A stretch of 64,000 nt of DNA, from NCBI GenBank assembly GCA_041485285.1, contig JBGPJF010000001.1:1-64000 (forward strand). The letters are read 5' to 3'. The DNA is from DATEUP01 sp041485285. Lineage in GTDB: Archaea > Thermoplasmatota > DTKX01 > DATEUP01. The notes beneath the pieces are model-generated. The model saw only the letters and a program-made list of their open reading frames with translations. It had not been told where the DNA came from and made no database searches. This document shows, piece by piece, positions 8,554 through 17,494 of this stretch; position 1 is the stretch's first letter; each line of letters begins with the position of its first letter. The translations under genes and the position numbers were made by a program.

Positions 8554-8763
8554 GTGATCGAGACGTACACCGCTCCCATTACCCGCGAGCCGATCCCGCT
8601 CGACAAGTACCCGAAAGGGTACCTTGCCATCCTGAACCGGGAAATCATTGACCACGACTTGGACTTCGCAAGACTTGATGCGAGGATGAAAAGGCGCGGA
8701 CTGGAAGAGGAAGTTGTCTACACTGGCATCCCGCAGCGAACGGTGGAACAACGCAAGAAGTGA
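8554..8763 (+). CDS. small protein coupled to aspartyl protease gene
   Basis: Predicted 69-residue protein with no recognised family. It is acidic in the middle and basic at the end (ARMKRRGLEEE, VEQRKK). The GTG at 8554 is preferred because the TATA box at 8510-8516 sits on top of the alternative ATG at 8515, and AGGG lies about 8 bases upstream of the GTG. Its stop overlaps the protease start as GTGA (8760-8763), so the two are translationally coupled and probably work together, for example as inhibitor and protease (inference). Confidence 0.6.
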   Translation: MIETYTAPITREPIPLDKYPKGYLAILNREIIDHDLDFARLDARMKRRGLEEEVVYTGIPQRTVEQRKK

Positions 8764-9266
8764 CCCTCCTTCATTGGGCTGGCTTTGAGCCTTTCGCGTT
8801 TCCCGGTGAGGCCCCAGAGCCCAAGCCCGTGATCAGGGTGTTGTTGCAAGTGGGCGGGAGGCGGCGCCGGGCATCTGCTCTCGTGGATTCTGGATCGAGC
8901 GCTTCACTTCTACCCCGACACCTCGCGGCCGCACTGAAATGTATCCCCGATTCGTTCGATCTCCGTTTTCGGGCGGCGGGCGCGTCGTTCATGGCGGGCG
9001 ATGTGTTGCTGCGCTGCAGCCTTTTGCTGGATTCGCATATCTTGCCGCTTCCCCTTTGCCCGTTTTTCGTCCCCGAGCCGGGCATCGAACTGCCTTTCGT
9101 CATCCTTGGGCATGAGCCACTGTTCGAAATGGCAGAAGTCCGGTTTCGATCTTGGGATAGGCGCGTTGGAGTGGCCCCGAGGCTCCCCCCACGCTGGGGC
9201 GAACCGTCCCGGACCGCCGTCGAGCCAACCGCAGGTGGTCAACAGGTTCCGCCGAATCGCCGCTAA
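8760..9266 (+). CDS. retropepsin-like (clan AA) aspartyl protease
   Basis: Predicted single-domain aspartic protease, 168 residues, acting as a homodimer if like its family. The active-site motif is VDSGSSASLL (about residues 42-51), equivalent to the D-[ST]-G triad of retropepsins. The hydrophobic flap and second conserved segment appear as LPFVILGHEPLFEMAEVRFR, where ILG is the typical psi-loop motif. The last 40 residues are Pro/Arg-rich and may be poorly ordered. No reverse transcriptase or gag-like gene is near, so this is not a retroelement. The start overlaps the small upstream gene by 4 bases. Confidence 0.75.
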   Translation: MTLLHWAGFEPFAFPGEAPEPKPVIRVLLQVGGRRRRASALVDSGSSASLLPRHLAAALKCIPDSFDLRFRAAGASFMAGDVLLRCSLLLDSHILPLPLCPFFVPEPGIELPFVILGHEPLFEMAEVRFRSWDRRVGVAPRLPPRWGEPSRTAVEPTAGGQQVPPNRR

Positions 9267-9274
9267 GGCCGCTT

Positions 9275-9829
9275 TCAGCGAAGGTCGCCCTTCCATTCCC
9301 GCCGCAGCATCCCATAGCACGCATCGTCGCGCCACCGCCCCCAGAAGACCCCGATTCTCCGCAGCAGCGCCTCCTGCTTGAGCCCTGCCTTCTCGAGCAC
9401 GTGCCTCGACTTCTCATTGTGCGAGAACGCCATGGCCCACACCCGCTCGGCCCCCAGCCTTGCAAACGCGAAGTCGACGAGCCCCTTCGAGACCTCGGTG
9501 GCGATCCCCTGCCCGCGGTACTGCTTCCCGACCCAGTACCCGAAGAATGCCCGCCGCTCCTTGAGGTTCCACGAGAGGTGGCAGCAGCCAACGACGGCCC
9601 CGTCCATCTCTATCATGAAGTCGTAGCCGCGGCCGAACGACGCGTTGTAGCGCGGCTTGCGCACCTGGCGGAGGAACTTGTCCGCCATCTTGCGCGTGTA
9701 GGGGTACTTGATCCGCGGGATGTTGCGCGAGACGCTGGGCTCGCCGAGGAGTTCGACGAGCCGCGGGGCGTCGCTCATCTCGGGCCACCGCAGCGTGAGC
9801 CGCTTGGTGCGGATGGGGTAGATCCTCAT
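9275..9829 (-). CDS. GNAT-family N-acetyltransferase (RimJ/RimL type)
   Basis: Acetyl-CoA-dependent acetyltransferase of 184 residues. It shows the RimJ/RimL layout: a start of the form MRIYPIRTKRLTLR, then core strands, then the acetyl-CoA loop YRGQGIATEV (about residues 111-120), and the C-terminal HNEKSRHVLEKAGL segment. The ATG overlaps the stop of the upstream gene by 4 bases (ATGA), so the longer open frame to 10126 is not used. It is a tandem paralogue of the upstream gene. The substrate may be ribosomal-protein N-termini or a small amine; not determinable here. Confidence 0.85.
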   Translation of the reverse strand: MRIYPIRTKRLTLRWPEMSDAPRLVELLGEPSVSRNIPRIKYPYTRKMADKFLRQVRKPRYNASFGRGYDFMIEMDGAVVGCCHLSWNLKERRAFFGYWVGKQYRGQGIATEVSKGLVDFAFARLGAERVWAMAFSHNEKSRHVLEKAGLKQEALLRRIGVFWGRWRDDACYGMLRREWKGDLR

Positions 9830-10383
9830 CGCTTGCGCCTCCGTTTCCATTCGCTGCGGATCACGCCGTAGTACTCGATGTCCACGCGCTTGCCGCGGTG
9901 GACCTGGTGCTCGCGCAGTGTGCCTTCGTACCGCATGCCGCAGGCCTTCAGCACCTTCGGGGACCCCGCGTTCCCGGCAAGCACGGTCGCCCAAACGCGT
10001 TCGGCCTTGAGCTTCTCGAACGCGTACCGCGTGAGCCCGCGGGCCCCCTCCGTCGCGATGCCTTGGCGGCGGAACGCCCGCCCGACCCAGTAGCCGATGT
10101 TCGCGCCGCGGTCCTTGGCGTCCCACCGCATCCCGACCATGCCGACCATACGGCCGTCCATTTCAATGACGAAGGGGAAGCTGAGGCCCTCGGGGCGTTT
10201 GGCGGGCCGCCCGCGGTTCATGCGGATGAACTTCGTCCAGTCGCGGCGGCGGTAGGGGAAGGGGATGATCGGAATGAACCGGCCGACCTCGCGGTCTTTG
10301 AGAAGAGGGACCGCCGCGTCGATGTCGTCGAGGCGCGGGCGGCGCAGGAGCAGCCGCTCGGTCCGAACCGGGTACGGGTTCAC
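9826..10383 (-). CDS. GNAT-family N-acetyltransferase (RimJ/RimL type), paralogue
   Basis: Second member of a tandem acetyltransferase pair, 185 residues. It has the same RimJ/RimL pattern as its neighbour (start MNPYPVRTERLLLRR; acetyl-CoA loop FRRQGIATEG; C-terminal LKACGMRYEG). The pair differ enough to suggest different substrates. The start is a GTG 28 bases after the homoserine dehydrogenase stop, so it may be the third gene of a four-gene transcript that begins with the PLP enzyme at 12653. Confidence 0.85.
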   Translation of the reverse strand: MNPYPVRTERLLLRRPRLDDIDAAVPLLKDREVGRFIPIIPFPYRRRDWTKFIRMNRGRPAKRPEGLSFPFVIEMDGRMVGMVGMRWDAKDRGANIGYWVGRAFRRQGIATEGARGLTRYAFEKLKAERVWATVLAGNAGSPKVLKACGMRYEGTLREHQVHRGKRVDIEYYGVIRSEWKRRRKR

Positions 10384-10411
10384 GGGCCTCCAGCGTGGCC
10401 CCTGGAAATAA

Positions 10412-11476
10412 TCAGCGCGCCTGCGCGGCGATCGCGAGGAGGTCGGAGAGCACCTTCGAGGCCGACTCCACGCCTCCGGCGCCGGGGCCGCGGAGGGTCA
10501 CGGTCCCGGCGGAGCGCAACGTGAAACGGACAGCGTTCTCCGTGCCCTCGAGGACGAGCGGGTGCTCGCGGGGGAGCGCCACGGGCGCGACGCGGACGCC
10601 GCCTTCGGGGTCGGCGCGCACGATGAGCCGGATTGCAAGTCCGTGAACGAGCGCGTCCTTGGCCTCGCCTTGATCAAGCCCCCATATTCCTTGGACGCGC
10701 GCGTCCTGCAAGCGCCACCCGAGCCCCCACAGCGAGTTGGCCAGGATTACGGCCTTGGCGGCCGCGTCTCGCCCGCTGAGGTCGAGGCTCGGGTCGGCCT
10801 CGAGGATTCCGCCGTCGCGCGCTTTGCGAAGGGCCGCGTCCCACGTGGCGCCGCGCTCGAGCTCGCAGAGGACGAAGTTGGTGCTGCCGTTGAGTACGGC
10901 TTCGAACCGCAGGACTTGGTCGCCGCGGAACGCGTCGGACAGCAATTCGAGCACGGGAGTGCCTCCACCCACCGCGGCGCCCGAGCGCAGGGACCGGCCG
11001 CACTCCTTGGCAACCGCGAGGGCTTCGGCCCCGTGTTGAGCAAGGAGCCCCTTGTTCGCGGTGACCACGTGTTTGCCCGCGCGGAGCGCGGCGAGAGCGA
11101 TGGACCGCGAAGGCTCGCCCGTATCAAGGTTGGAGGGCAGTGCGTCCACGATACAATCGCAGTCGAGGTCGGCGGCCCACTGGGCGAGCGATTCGGGAGG
11201 CGGCTCGTTACCGACGCTTCGGCCTGCGGCCTTCGCGACGAGCAGACGCTCGAGGGCATGGCCGCTCGGCGCGCGGGCGACACCGTTGCGGTCTGCAACC
11301 GCTACGATTTGAATGGCGGCGCCAAGAGCCGGCTGGGTCGCGATCAGGCGCGCAAGCGCCTGGCCCACGTTGCCGAATCCGAGGAGGCAGATCCGAAGCG
11401 GGGCCGCCCCTTGGGGCGAGACTATCGCCACTCGTGGACGCGCGAGCGCAGCCGCCGACGCATCAATAGGCGCCAC
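10412..11476 (-). CDS. hom: homoserine dehydrogenase
   Basis: Reduces aspartate semialdehyde to homoserine with NAD(P)H. About 354 residues, the short form without ACT domain or aspartokinase fusion. The N-terminal Rossmann loop is ICLLGFGNVGQAL, the catalytic region contains NGSTNFVL, and the family signature appears as GGILEADPSLDLSGRDAAAK. The GTG at 11476 is preferred because the frame further upstream is Ser/Thr/Pro-rich and lies inside the upstream gene. The true start could be a few codons later, near the Rossmann strand. It overlaps the upstream PLP enzyme by 14 bases, so homoserine production is coupled to its use. Confidence 0.87.
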   Translation of the reverse strand: MAPIDASAAALARPRVAIVSPQGAAPLRICLLGFGNVGQALARLIATQPALGAAIQIVAVADRNGVARAPSGHALERLLVAKAAGRSVGNEPPPESLAQWAADLDCDCIVDALPSNLDTGEPSRSIALAALRAGKHVVTANKGLLAQHGAEALAVAKECGRSLRSGAAVGGGTPVLELLSDAFRGDQVLRFEAVLNGSTNFVLCELERGATWDAALRKARDGGILEADPSLDLSGRDAAAKAVILANSLWGLGWRLQDARVQGIWGLDQGEAKDALVHGLAIRLIVRADPEGGVRVAPVALPREHPLVLEGTENAVRFTLRSAGTVTLRGPGAGGVESASKVLSDLLAIAAQAR

Positions 11477-12653
11477 CTCCAACGGGCACGGGGAGGGGGA
11501 CCGCGCGGGAAGCGGCAAGGCCAAGGTCCACATCGGCGATGATGTCGTCGACGTCTTCGAGCCCGACGCTGATGCGCAGCAGGCCGTCGGGGACCCCAAG
11601 CGCGCGCCGCTCCTCGGCCGTGTAAGCCGCGTGCGTCATGGTGCCAGGGTGCGTGAGGAGCGACTCGACGGCGCCCAGGTTTTCCGCGAGCGTGAGGACG
11701 CGGACGGCTTTCGCGAACCGCTTGGCGGCCTCAAGCCCCCCCGCGATTTCAAACGAGATGACCCCGCCGCCGTCGCGCTGCTGGCGGACGGCGAGCTCGT
11801 ACTGCGGGTGCGACTTGAGCCCCGGGTAGTTCACCTTCACTACCTCGGGCCGGCCCTCGAGGTGCTCCGCAAGAACCAGCGCCGACGCCGCGTGCCGGTC
11901 GAGCCTGACGGGGAGCGTCTTGATTCCCCGGAGCGTCAGCCACGCTTCGAACGGGGCCATGATAGTGCCCGCGCACTTGCGCAGGAACTGCAGCGACTCG
12001 ATCCACTGCGCGTCCTCCTTGACCACCACGGCTCCGCCCACCGTCGCGTTGTGCCCTTCGAGGTACTTCGTCGTCGAGTGGATGGCGAGGTCGGCGCCGA
12101 GGTCGAGCGCGCGCTGGCCGTACGGCGTGAGGAAGGTGTTGTCGACCGCCAGCGGCACGTCTGCCCGAGCGCAAACCGCGGCGATGGCCGGGATGTCCGC
12201 GAGCTTCAGCGTGGGGTTGGCAGGCGACTCGATGAGGACCAGCTTCGTCGAGGGGCGCAGGGCCTTGGCGAAGGCCTCGGGCTTCGAGGCGTCGGAAAAC
12301 GAGAAGGTGACTCCGTGGCGAGCGTAGACCTCACGAAGCAGCCGGACCGTTCCCCCGTACACGACGTCCGAGAGGACGACGTGGTCGCCACTCGACAGTC
12401 GGCGAAACACCGCATCGATCGCGGCGATCCCGCTTGCGAACGCGACGGCCCCCATCCCCCCTTCGAGCGCGGCGAGGCGCGCCTCGAGGGCGTCGACCGT
12501 CGGGTTCGACACGCGCGAGTAGGTGTACCCCCCGATCGCGCCGATCTCGCTGCGCGCGAAGGTCGTCACCTGGTGGATCGGCGTGAGCACCGCGTGGCTG
12601 TCGCTGTCGGGCTGCCGTCCGGCGTGGACGGCGAGGGTCGCGAATTTCGTCAT
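11463..12653 (-). CDS. cystathionine gamma-synthase / O-acylhomoserine-type PLP enzyme
   Basis: Member of the Cys/Met-metabolism PLP family, 396 residues (normal length). The PLP-lysine segment is HSTTKYLEGHN. Upstream are the cofactor-holding ASGIAAIDAV and the AVDNTFLTP aspartate segment. Probable reactions are gamma-replacement on an acylated or phosphorylated homoserine, or gamma-elimination of cystathionine; sequence alone does not separate them. Co-transcription with homoserine dehydrogenase favours a biosynthetic role towards methionine or cysteine. The ATG lies 27 bases from a minus-strand TATA box, so the transcript is probably leaderless. Confidence 0.85.
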   Translation of the reverse strand: MTKFATLAVHAGRQPDSDSHAVLTPIHQVTTFARSEIGAIGGYTYSRVSNPTVDALEARLAALEGGMGAVAFASGIAAIDAVFRRLSSGDHVVLSDVVYGGTVRLLREVYARHGVTFSFSDASKPEAFAKALRPSTKLVLIESPANPTLKLADIPAIAAVCARADVPLAVDNTFLTPYGQRALDLGADLAIHSTTKYLEGHNATVGGAVVVKEDAQWIESLQFLRKCAGTIMAPFEAWLTLRGIKTLPVRLDRHAASALVLAEHLEGRPEVVKVNYPGLKSHPQYELAVRQQRDGGGVISFEIAGGLEAAKRFAKAVRVLTLAENLGAVESLLTHPGTMTHAAYTAEERRALGVPDGLLRISVGLEDVDDIIADVDLGLAASRAVPLPVPVGGGAY

Positions 12654-12675
12654 GGGGCGGGCAAATCACAACTCG

Positions 12676-12684
12676 AATAAAATA
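12676..12684 (-). promoter_or_regulatory. TATA box of the PLP enzyme-hom-GNAT operon
   Basis: ATTTTATT on the minus strand, centred 27 bases before the ATG at 12653, implying a leaderless mRNA. A perfect 10-base palindrome GGAATATTCC at 12704-12713 lies about 20 bases further upstream and is a candidate operator. Nothing else is seen between here and the gene at 12921. Confidence 0.6.
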
Positions 12685-12920
12685 TCTCCTACAAATTCAT
12701 AATGGAATATTCCGATCGGGGCGGGAAACATTCCTAGCCGTGACCTCCGGGCCTTCCCCGGCGTTGGAGTCCCCCAAGTTCAACAACCGCCGCTCCCCAC
12801 CGCGCCTCCCGCCGTGAACACCGGCCGCGCACGACCGCACGGTTTTCATGCTAGGGCTCCCCACAATGCTCATCTACTCACGGCCCTTGCGCGAAATCTA
12901 CCTCTTGGGGGGGAATTTCA

Positions 12921-15900
12921 ATGCAGTCCAGCAACCGCTACGCACCGTCGACCCGCCGCGCCAAGCCGCTCTCCGCGATCGCGTTCACTATCATGATGCT
13001 CGCGCCCCTGGCCGCCATCCCCACCGACGCGTACGTCTCGCTCCACTGGAGCTCGCAGACCCGCCTTAACCCCACGCAGGCCGCTGACATGAGCAGCCTC
13101 GCCGTCAAGGTCGCCGAAGATGGGTCCGCCATGGCTGTGTGGGTGCAGGCGACGGCCGGAGGAGCGGACATCTACGCGAGGCGGTACACGCCCGCGGGCG
13201 GCTGGGCGGCCGAGGCCGCCGTCGACACTTCGGCCAACAGCGCCTTCCTCTGCACCATGCGGGTCGTGGGCAACCACGAGGGCGATGTTGCGGTCAGCTG
13301 GCTTGAGTGGAATGGCACGTACTCGGTCATGGGCGCGGTCTATACCGCCGGCTGGGGGTGGTCGCCGAGCCACACCGTCTCCTTCAATTCGACTGTTTAC
13401 GGCAACTGCGACATGTATGCGGTTGCCATCAACGAGAATGGCGATGCGTCGTTTTTCTGGGAGACCACCAACGGGACCGTTTGGCACGCGCGCGCCGCCC
13501 GCTTCACGCAAGGCTCCGGGTGGACGGGCGAAGAGATCGTCGCCCAGATGGGCAACGGGACGGCCTACGACCAAAACGTGGCCATCGACGACGCCGGCAC
13601 TACGACCGTCATCTGGGGCGAGAACAACGGGTCGGACGAATGGCTCTATGCCAGCCGGTCGTCGGCCGTCGGCGTCTGGAGCAGCCCGTCCCTCGTGTTC
13701 AAAGGCTTCGACAATGGCCCAAGCCTCGTCATCTGGACCAACGACCTGCGGGTGGTCGCGCCCCTGCCGGGGCTCGTCGTCGCGTCGTGGCAGGTCCAGA
13801 ACCAGTCCACGCAGGTCATCTGGGAGGTCCGCTATCAGAATGGCGCCTGGACAACGGCCGCGATCATCTCCGACAATGGCCTCTTTGCGGATTACCCAGC
13901 CCTCGCCTACTCGGCCAACGGCACCACGACCCTGTCCTTCGTCGAAAACTCGCGCGTCTCGGTGAAGTGGTTTACCCCCGGCATCGGGTGGAGCGCCAAC
14001 TCGAATGTGACGGGCTTTGTCAACTACATCGAGAATGCGGTGGCCGTAAGCGCCGCTGGGCGGACGGTCGTTGCATGGCAGCAATATAACGGGACCGGGT
14101 GGCACGTGTTCGCTTCGACCTGGGCCCCCTGGACGACCTGGTCCACGCCCAAACAGGTCGACTTCGCGGCCCCCAATGCTTCGACCTCTTGGGTGAGCGC
14201 TGGGGTCGATGCGTCAGGCGACGGGATCGTCGCCTGGCCTTCCTACAATGGCACGTTCAACCAGCCTTGGGCGTCGCGCCTCTTCAACGCCGACCCTGAC
14301 CCGCTCCCGCTCACCATGGACTACCCGCGCAACCGCGAGTCGGTGGGCGTGCCCTCGATCACGGTCCGCGGCCACACGGCCGCCGGCGCCACGGTTCAAG
14401 TCAACGGCGTCTCGGCCTCCGTCCTGCCCGACGGCAGCTACTCGGCCACGATCACGCTCACCCACGGGTGGACGCGGGTTGTCGTGAACGCAACGGGCAG
14501 CACGGGGCCGGTGGCCGCGGTGGCCGCATGGGTCGCGTACACGGACCCGTCCTATGCTCGGGCCAATGAGACGGCCGACGCCGCGCTTACGGGCTGGACG
14601 CCGGTGCGAAACGCTGGGGGCGCGGCGGAAATGACGACGCTGTACACGAGTTACGGGGGCTCCATCATGCTGACCTTCGCCGTATCGTACGGCGCAAACG
14701 GGGACGGGATGATGTACTGGATTGCCTCGAACGGCTCCCTACCCTATACGTGGTACGCCACCCCGTACGTCAATGGAACCGGTTGGCTGGCCCCCCATTT
14801 GCTCTCGGCGAACAGCAATGCCCCGTTCAACCCCTCGGTCATGACCGACAGCGCGGGCCGCTCGATGGTCGTGTGGGAACAGAACCTTGGGCTCGGGAAC
14901 ACGATTTATGCGGCGCGCTTCGACCGCTTCCTCGGTTGGGCGGACAACGAAGACCTCACGCCCGCGCCCGACGTCGGGTACTTCCCGCGCGCGGCGATGG
15001 GCAGCAACGGCGACGTGTTTGTCACCTACGCCCGAGCCAACGTCTCGGGGACGCAGTATGCGGCAAAGCGCTACAGCCCGGGCTCCGGGTGGCAGCCGTC
15101 AGTCGTGCTGGGGCAAGCGAACCTAATCGCCGACCAGGCCGTTGCAGTGGGCGGCGCGCTGGGCGCGGCGGCCGCGTGGGTCAACCGCACCAATGGCTAC
15201 TCGAACATCACGGTCTACCGGTTCAATTCGGGGAATGGGTCGTGGGGGCCCGGCGTCCTCGCCCTGGTGAACTCGACGTACATCTACAACATGCGAGCCG
15301 TGGTAAACGGGTCAGGCGCCATGACGATCGTGTACCGGCAGCCGACGGTGAGCACCACCTTCTACAACCTGACCGCCGTCTCGTCGGATGCGTCCAACAA
15401 CTGGGGCGCGCCGGTCGACATCGACGGCCCCCTGAATGCTTCGACGATCGACTGGCACTACAGCGCCAGCGTCGACGCGCACGGGGATGTGATGGTCATC
15501 TTCCTCCAAGTCGTGAGTGGGGTACAGCGCCCGGTGGCCGTCCGGTACACGCCGGAGGCCGGTTGGGGGACTACGACGTTCCTCGACAATGACCCGAGCA
15601 TCAGCAAGGGGTGGGTGACCGGCGACGTGTCGGACGACGGCTCCGCCATCGGTGCTTGGTATGAGGCCAACGGTTCGGCCCGCGTCCAGGCGGTCCGGTA
15701 CATCCCCGGGCAGGGCTGGCAGGCGCCGGTGTTCCTGACGCCGGTGGGCGGCAACAACATCGACGCCGTGGTCGCGATGACCACGGGCGGCCGCGCGCTA
15801 GTCGTCTCGCTGCACTACCCCAACTACGGCTGCTGCTACAGCACGATCGGGGCCTGGCGCTTCACGCCGCCCGACCTTGCGCCGCCAGCGCTCACGATCC

Positions 15901-17177
15901 TTGCCCCCTCCAACAACTCGACGACGGGCGCCGGGTGGGCGGCCGTCCGCGGGACGACCGAACCGGGCGCCCGCGTGTGGGTGAACGGGTTCCAAGCCGT
16001 GGTTGCGGCAAACGGCACCTGGACGGTTAGCGTTCCGCTAGTGAACGGGAGCAACCTGCTAAGCGCCCTGGCGATGGACGCGGCGAACAACACCGCGCTT
16101 GCGTGGACGAACGTCACGTTCGTCGACCCCGTGCTCGTGCAGCTCGGGAATCTGTCGGCAACAGACGCCGCAATTCAGCTCAACCTGGCGGGTGTGAACG
16201 CGTCGCTCTCCCAGGCGATCACGAACCTCGGCGTGACGACGGCCCAGGAGCTGGCCAACTTGAATGCCTCGCTGCTCGCCTCGCTCGCGGCCCAGAACGC
16301 GAGCCTTGCCGCCCAGATCGGCGCGGTCGATGCGGACCTCCTCGTACGGCTGGCCGCCCTCAACTCGACGCTTTTGGCCGCGCTCACCGCGCAGAATTCC
16401 TCGCTGTGGAACGCGATCAACGCGGCGGCGTCCGCAAACGCGGCGGCCAACCAGGCGGTCTCGGACGCTCTGAACGACACGGCCGACGCCCTGCGCATCG
16501 AGATCGCGGCGCTGCGCAGCTCGCAGAACATGACCAACGCCAATGTCACCGCGGCGGTCCTGCGCATCGCGGCCCTCGAGGCGCGGCTCCTGGCGCTTGC
16601 AAGCGACCTGAACCTCACCCACGATGAGCTGCTCGCCCTCATTGACGACATCCAAGCGGACCTCAACGACACGCGCTCTGAATTCAACGCGCAGCTCGAC
16701 GCCGCCATCGGCGACATGGACGGGCAGATCGCAGCGGGCAACACGAATGCGACCAACGAGCGCCTCCGGGTCAACGCGGCCTTCGACACCCTTGACGCGC
16801 GGCTGAACAGCACGCGCTTTGCCATCAGCCAATCGGATGCGAACCTGACCGCGGCTGTGAGCGACCTCAAGACCACCGACCAGGCTAACCACGCAGAGGG
16901 TGCCCACGCGACCGAGGTTGCGCAGGGCGCACAGGGGATCGGGACCATCGGGATGGCGCTTGCCGCCGTCGGCATCGCCGTCGCGCTCCTTGCCGCGGTG
17001 CTCGCGATGCGCGCGCGCAGGCCGGTCGTTGACGACTCGCCGCCGCCCCATTCGACGCAGGCGCCCGCCCCGGCGGAGGAAGTGAAGGTCGACACGGTCA
17101 GCCACGAGGCCCACAACGGGCACAGCATGACCGCAGCCAGCGAGGCGGCGGCCGGCGAATCCCCGGACGAAAAGTAG
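12921..17177 (+). CDS. stalked surface protein: repeat head, two Ig-like domains, coiled coil, TM anchor
   Basis: Predicted extracellular, membrane-anchored protein of 1418 residues. A signal peptide lies at about residues 13-38 (core LSAIAFTIMMLAPLAAIP). The ectodomain is built of roughly 50-residue repeats with a recurring GxGW and V-x-W pattern, as in beta-propeller folds. They come in two blocks, each followed by an Ig-like domain (about 458-545 and 985-1070) with the motif VNG...V.P.G.Y/W. A long alpha-helical coiled coil (about 1075-1335, heptads rich in Ala/Leu/Asn) forms a stalk. A single TM helix (about 1339-1364) precedes a short acidic cytoplasmic tail. N-x-S/T sequons are frequent. 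Shorter paralogues lie at 38151 and 40505. Function may be adhesion or binding; unknown. Confidence 0.75.
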   Translation: MQSSNRYAPSTRRAKPLSAIAFTIMMLAPLAAIPTDAYVSLHWSSQTRLNPTQAADMSSLAVKVAEDGSAMAVWVQATAGGADIYARRYTPAGGWAAEAAVDTSANSAFLCTMRVVGNHEGDVAVSWLEWNGTYSVMGAVYTAGWGWSPSHTVSFNSTVYGNCDMYAVAINENGDASFFWETTNGTVWHARAARFTQGSGWTGEEIVAQMGNGTAYDQNVAIDDAGTTTVIWGENNGSDEWLYASRSSAVGVWSSPSLVFKGFDNGPSLVIWTNDLRVVAPLPGLVVASWQVQNQSTQVIWEVRYQNGAWTTAAIISDNGLFADYPALAYSANGTTTLSFVENSRVSVKWFTPGIGWSANSNVTGFVNYIENAVAVSAAGRTVVAWQQYNGTGWHVFASTWAPWTTWSTPKQVDFAAPNASTSWVSAGVDASGDGIVAWPSYNGTFNQPWASRLFNADPDPLPLTMDYPRNRESVGVPSITVRGHTAAGATVQVNGVSASVLPDGSYSATITLTHGWTRVVVNATGSTGPVAAVAAWVAYTDPSYARANETADAALTGWTPVRNAGGAAEMTTLYTSYGGSIMLTFAVSYGANGDGMMYWIASNGSLPYTWYATPYVNGTGWLAPHLLSANSNAPFNPSVMTDSAGRSMVVWEQNLGLGNTIYAARFDRFLGWADNEDLTPAPDVGYFPRAAMGSNGDVFVTYARANVSGTQYAAKRYSPGSGWQPSVVLGQANLIADQAVAVGGALGAAAAWVNRTNGYSNITVYRFNSGNGSWGPGVLALVNSTYIYNMRAVVNGSGAMTIVYRQPTVSTTFYNLTAVSSDASNNWGAPVDIDGPLNASTIDWHYSASVDAHGDVMVIFLQVVSGVQRPVAVRYTPEAGWGTTTFLDNDPSISKGWVTGDVSDDGSAIGAWYEANGSARVQAVRYIPGQGWQAPVFLTPVGGNNIDAVVAMTTGGRALVVSLHYPNYGCCYSTIGAWRFTPPDLAPPALTILAPSNNSTTGAGWAAVRGTTEPGARVWVNGFQAVVAANGTWTVSVPLVNGSNLLSALAMDAANNTALAWTNVTFVDPVLVQLGNLSATDAAIQLNLAGVNASLSQAITNLGVTTAQELANLNASLLASLAAQNASLAAQIGAVDADLLVRLAALNSTLLAALTAQNSSLWNAINAAASANAAANQAVSDALNDTADALRIEIAALRSSQNMTNANVTAAVLRIAALEARLLALASDLNLTHDELLALIDDIQADLNDTRSEFNAQLDAAIGDMDGQIAAGNTNATNERLRVNAAFDTLDARLNSTRFAISQSDANLTAAVSDLKTTDQANHAEGAHATEVAQGAQGIGTIGMALAAVGIAVALLAAVLAMRARRPVVDDSPPPHSTQAPAPAEEVKVDTVSHEAHNGHSMTAASEAAAGESPDEK

Positions 17178-17288
17178 GCCCCCACGGGCGGTTCCAACCG
17201 CCGCCCGAGCGGGCTCCAGCTTGCGCTGGGAAGCGCGAAGAACGCGGGGGGGCGCCCGGCGCTCGATGAGAATCCCCGTCCAACGACC

Positions 17289-17369
17289 CTAGTGGGTGCC
17301 GCTGGTCGAGGTTTCCGTCATTTCTTTCTTCTTGCCGAACTTGGCTCGTAGGTTTTTCAAGAACTCCAT
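17289..17369 (-). CDS. candidate 26-residue microprotein
   Basis: Short frame encoding a basic, amphipathic peptide (begins MEFLKNLRAKFGKKKE, ends TSTSGTH). Three signals line up. A TATA-like CGAAAATAGC on the minus strand is centred at about 17412. A predicted transcript start falls near 17386. A perfect GGAGGTG ribosome-binding site (17377-17383) lies 7 bases before the ATG. The rest of the 317-base gap 17178-17494 holds nothing else recognisable. The product resembles no known family; it could be a membrane-active or regulatory peptide. Confidence 0.45.
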   Translation of the reverse strand: MEFLKNLRAKFGKKKEMTETSTSGTH

Positions 17370-17376
17370 TCGAAGC

Positions 17377-17383
17377 CACCTCC
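17377..17383 (-). promoter_or_regulatory. ribosome-binding site of the microprotein
   Basis: GGAGGTG on the minus strand, complementary to the archaeal 16S 3' end, 7 bases before the ATG at 17369. Such a full-strength site is rare in this window. Confidence 0.5.
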
Positions 17384-17407
17384 TGGCTGGCGGGGACTTG
17401 GTAGCGG

Positions 17408-17417
17408 GCTATTTTCG
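17408..17417 (-). promoter_or_regulatory. TATA-like box of the microprotein
   Basis: CGAAAATAGC on the minus strand; it predicts a transcript with a leader of about 17 bases that just includes the ribosome-binding site. Confidence 0.4.
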
Positions 17418-17494
17418 CGGGAGGATCGCAGACTGGCGGGTGGAAATCGGGTTTGGAAGTCTCGGGGGAGCGACAAACTGGGGCTGCTACGATG

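Noticed and set aside
8760..9266. Retroelement explanation for the retropepsin-like gene
   Set aside because: No reverse transcriptase, integrase, gag-like gene or long terminal repeats are present in the surroundings.
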